Shown here in pieces: positions 61,907 to 64,000 of a DNA stretch of 64,000 nt. The stretch lies in NCBI GenBank assembly GCA_023384105.1, contig JAHDXR010000002.1, forward strand, positions 1 to 64,000. The letters run 5' to 3'. The stretch is from Hyphomonadaceae bacterium (GTDB lineage Bacteria; Pseudomonadota; Alphaproteobacteria; Caulobacterales; Aquidulcibacteraceae). How positions within the stretch are numbered: position 1 is the stretch's first letter; every line of letters begins with the position of its first letter. The notes under the pieces were generated by a model. That model ran no database searches. It had not been told where the DNA came from and was given only the letters and a program-made list of their open reading frames with translations. Position numbers and translations under genes: made by a program.

Positions 61907-63196
61907 TCACGATCTGGCGAGAAATACCGCCGCTAATGTCAGCAATGACGCCGGTCCGACCGCGACAAGCGGTCCGATTGCGGCGTCGCCGCCGAGTGCG
62001 AGCGCGGATGCGACGAGCGCCGGCCCCAGTGCGAGCCCGAGTTTTTCGCTCGCCGTCCAAAGCCCGGTGAACGTGGCTTCGAGCGCCGCGCCTGTATGGG
62101 CGCGCTCACGGTGCGCAAGATGAGCGAGCATGGAAAAAGGCAGCACCGACAAGCCGGCGAACGCGACGCCGGCCGTGGCGAAGACGCAAAGCAGCGCCGT
62201 CCACGGCAGCTGCGCCATGATCGCGGCCGCCGTCGCGGCGGCGCTCACGGCGAAGAACGCGATTGCGGCGAACAAGCTGGCTTTTTCGCCGAAGCGGTTG
62301 CCCAGCCAGCTCCAAAGCGGCGGCGTCGCGACCGAGCCGCCAATCAACGCCGCAAGGGCCACGCCAATATCGCTTTCAGGCCGCATCAGCACCTTGGAGA
62401 CGAGGTAAGGCATTGACGCCGTGAGCACGCCGACGGCGGTGATTTGAAGCAGATAAGAACCGGCCAGCGCCGCGAATCCCGGCGTGCCTAGCGCGTTGCG
62501 GGTAGCGCGCCAAAGCGGCGGCGCCTTGGCGGCGCGCTCGGGCTGGGCGTTGCGTCTCGGCGCGACGAACAAGGGCGCCAGCATGGCCAGAAAGCATGCC
62601 GCGCCGACGACCAACGCCATCCCGGCATAGCCGTTGCGGCCGCCTCCGAATGCCGAAACGAGCGACGGCGCCGCGGCTGCGCCGATGAACACGCCCGCCA
62701 TCGCCATGACCATGCGCCATGACACGAGCGAGGAACGTTCGCTGTCCGCGTGCGCCATTTCGGCCGGCAGCGCGATGTAGGGCACAGCGTAGATCGAAAA
62801 AATTGTAGCGAGGAAGAAATAGGCGAGGCCGACCCACCAGACGATCGCGGCTGTCCCCCAGGCGGGCGCTGAAAACAGCATGACAAAGCCTGCGGCGACG
62901 CCGATTGCACCGACGAACAAGAAGGGGATGCGCCGTCCCCACGGCGAGCGCGCGCGATCCGACCAGGCGCCGACGAGCGGATCCCACACGATTGCCCAGG
63001 TCTTCGGCAGAAATACGAGTGCGCCGGCAAGCGCGGCCGGGATAAGCAGAGTCTCCGTGCAATAATAGAGCAACAATACGGTCGGCACGGTTGAGAACAC
63101 GCCGACGCCTAGAGAACCTAGCGCATACGCCCCTATCGTCAGTGTCGAGTGCGAACGGGCGTTATCCGTTACCTGTGAAGACGCCTGTTCGGCCAT
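61907..63196 (-). CDS. MFS transporter, GPH-like family (paralogue 2)
   Basis: The 429-residue, 12-helix carrier is close to the carrier at 46223-47515. It has IGAYALGSLGVGVFSTVPTVLLLYYCTETL, DPLVGAWSDRARSPWGRRIPFL and SSLVSWRMVMAMAGVFIGAAAAPSLVSAFGGGR. It follows the acyl-CoA ligase by 15 bases on the same strand, so that ligase and this carrier are probably one operon whose promoter lies beyond the window. It should move the hydrolysed acid or its precursor over the inner membrane. Confidence 0.85.
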   Translation of the reverse strand: MAEQASSQVTDNARSHSTLTIGAYALGSLGVGVFSTVPTVLLLYYCTETLLIPAALAGALVFLPKTWAIVWDPLVGAWSDRARSPWGRRIPFLFVGAIGVAAGFVMLFSAPAWGTAAIVWWVGLAYFFLATIFSIYAVPYIALPAEMAHADSERSSLVSWRMVMAMAGVFIGAAAAPSLVSAFGGGRNGYAGMALVVGAACFLAMLAPLFVAPRRNAQPERAAKAPPLWRATRNALGTPGFAALAGSYLLQITAVGVLTASMPYLVSKVLMRPESDIGVALAALIGGSVATPPLWSWLGNRFGEKASLFAAIAFFAVSAAATAAAIMAQLPWTALLCVFATAGVAFAGLSVLPFSMLAHLAHRERAHTGAALEATFTGLWTASEKLGLALGPALVASALALGGDAAIGPLVAVGPASLLTLAAVFLARS

Positions 63197-63211
63197 GGAG
63201 CTTCCTGTCTG

Positions 63212-64000
63212 TCAGTGCGGCGCCGGTTCTGCGTATTCATGCGCGAGTTTGGCGAGCGCGGATTTGTCTATCTTGCCGATCGGCAGCAGCGGCATCCGCT
63301 CAAGCACCACGAACGATTTTGGAATTTTATAGTTGGCGAGGCGATTGCGGCAGTGCGCCTCAAGCGCTTCTTTCGTAAGAGCGCCGCGCAGCGTGACGAA
63401 GGCGATTCCGACCTCCTGCCAGAGCGCGTCGGGGATGCTCACGACCGCGGCTTGATCGACAAGAGCATGCGCTTCGAGCGCAGATTCGATCTCGCGCGGG
63501 TAAACATTATAGCCGCCCGATTTGAACATCTCCTTGATCCGCCCGACGATCCGATAGCGGCCGTCGCTGCGGCGGATCGCCGTATCTCCGGTGCGCATCC
63601 AACCTTCAGCGTCGATCGTTTCGGCGGTCGCACGAGGATTTCGCCAATAGCCGAGCATATTGTACTTGGAGCGTGTCTGGATTTCGCCGGGCGTGTCGTT
63701 TGACTCGATGACGACCCCGTCGGCGCCGACCAGGCGCACCTCAACGCCCCTGGCCGGCAATCCGACCGTGTTGGCGAGAATGTCGCGATCCCGCGTCGGC
63801 GTTGTGACCGTCATCGCGCACGTGGATTCCGTCATGCTGTAATTGGTTGCAAGCGGGAGACCAAACATGAGCAACCGATCGAGCGTTTCGGCGGGAATGG
63901 CTGCGCCTTCCCACACGATCAGTTGGACCGCCGACAGGTCGAACGAAGCAAAGTCCGGCAACGCCAGCTGCATCTGAAATACGCTTGGAACGCTTGCCCA
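63212..64000 (-). CDS. Acyl-CoA ligase, 5' end beyond the window (module C)
   Basis: The visible 262 residues are the C-terminal half of an adenylate-forming ligase: NYSMTESTCA, MRTGDTAIRRSDGRYRIVGRIKE, KSGGYNVYPREIE and LPIGKIDKSALAKLAHEYA with the catalytic Lys. The frame is open beyond the ATG at 63973 to the edge (…SVPSVFQMQLA), so the P-loop is missing only because the window ends. It precedes the MFS carrier and completes module C. Confidence 0.88.
   Translation of the reverse strand, partial: WASVPSVFQMQLALPDFASFDLSAVQLIVWEGAAIPAETLDRLLMFGLPLATNYSMTESTCAMTVTTPTRDRDILANTVGLPARGVEVRLVGADGVVIESNDTPGEIQTRSKYNMLGYWRNPRATAETIDAEGWMRTGDTAIRRSDGRYRIVGRIKEMFKSGGYNVYPREIESALEAHALVDQAAVVSIPDALWQEVGIAFVTLRGALTKEALEAHCRNRLANYKIPKSFVVLERMPLLPIGKIDKSALAKLAHEYAEPAPH

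Noticed and set aside
1-64000. CRISPR array, prophage or transposase genes
   Set aside because: No spaced repeat series, no cas, integrase, capsid or transposase motifs were seen in either strand.

Overview
The window is GC-rich, densely coded DNA of alphaproteobacterial type. The lineage is inferred from five TonB-dependent receptors with the EIVVTA plug-start signature, a tRNA-Val(CAC) with encoded CCA, common GTG/TTG starts, and close matches in style to Caulobacterales (Hyphomonadaceae) or Sphingomonadales; I cannot fix the genus. No prophage, insertion sequence or CRISPR array was seen.

Positions 1-20300 are mostly housekeeping. They hold an Ada/AlkA-type DNA alkylation repair gene coupled to an O6-methylguanine methyltransferase; small secreted and ABM-domain proteins; a DUF2339 membrane protein; a short-chain dehydrogenase; a CNT nucleoside transporter; CHAD and thioesterase genes; an acyl-CoA dehydrogenase plus acyl-CoA synthetase pair; a CPA2/Kef-type antiporter; a probable Fe-S uracil-DNA glycosylase; a lipoprotein hydrolase; and a ferric-iron ABC importer (fbpABC order) behind a perfect 10-3-10 palindrome. 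A tRNA-Val gene follows at 20390.

Positions 20800-36700 are a hydroxy-acid and uptake region. Tartrate dehydrogenase, glycerate 2-kinase and a D-2-hydroxyacid dehydrogenase form one operon divergent from a LysR gene. A second minus-strand run carries a TonB receptor, a CitMHS transporter, a GntR regulator, an AtuA (DUF1446) protein, DUF4387, a decapitated class II aldolase remnant and a methyltransferase. A third operon pairs a BtuB-like TonB receptor with a cytochrome b561 and a CehA/McbA-type metallohydrolase, divergent from an HTH-PAS-like regulator.

Positions 37500-64000 look like a catabolic island with a repeated plan. TonB receptors (outer membrane), CocE-type or epoxide-hydrolase-type hydrolases, GPH-type MFS carriers (inner membrane) and adenylate-forming acyl-CoA ligases (cytoplasm) recur in three neighbouring modules. 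One module contains an 833-residue fusion of an alpha/beta hydrolase and an acyl-CoA ligase. Another is associated with a regulator containing two TetR-type units, and with two matching candidate operator sites. A third is linked by a palindrome shared between its TonB promoter and a TetR/MaoC divergent promoter. The reading is that each module imports an ester-like or related compound, hydrolyses it and activates the released acid as a CoA thioester; the substrate is unknown.
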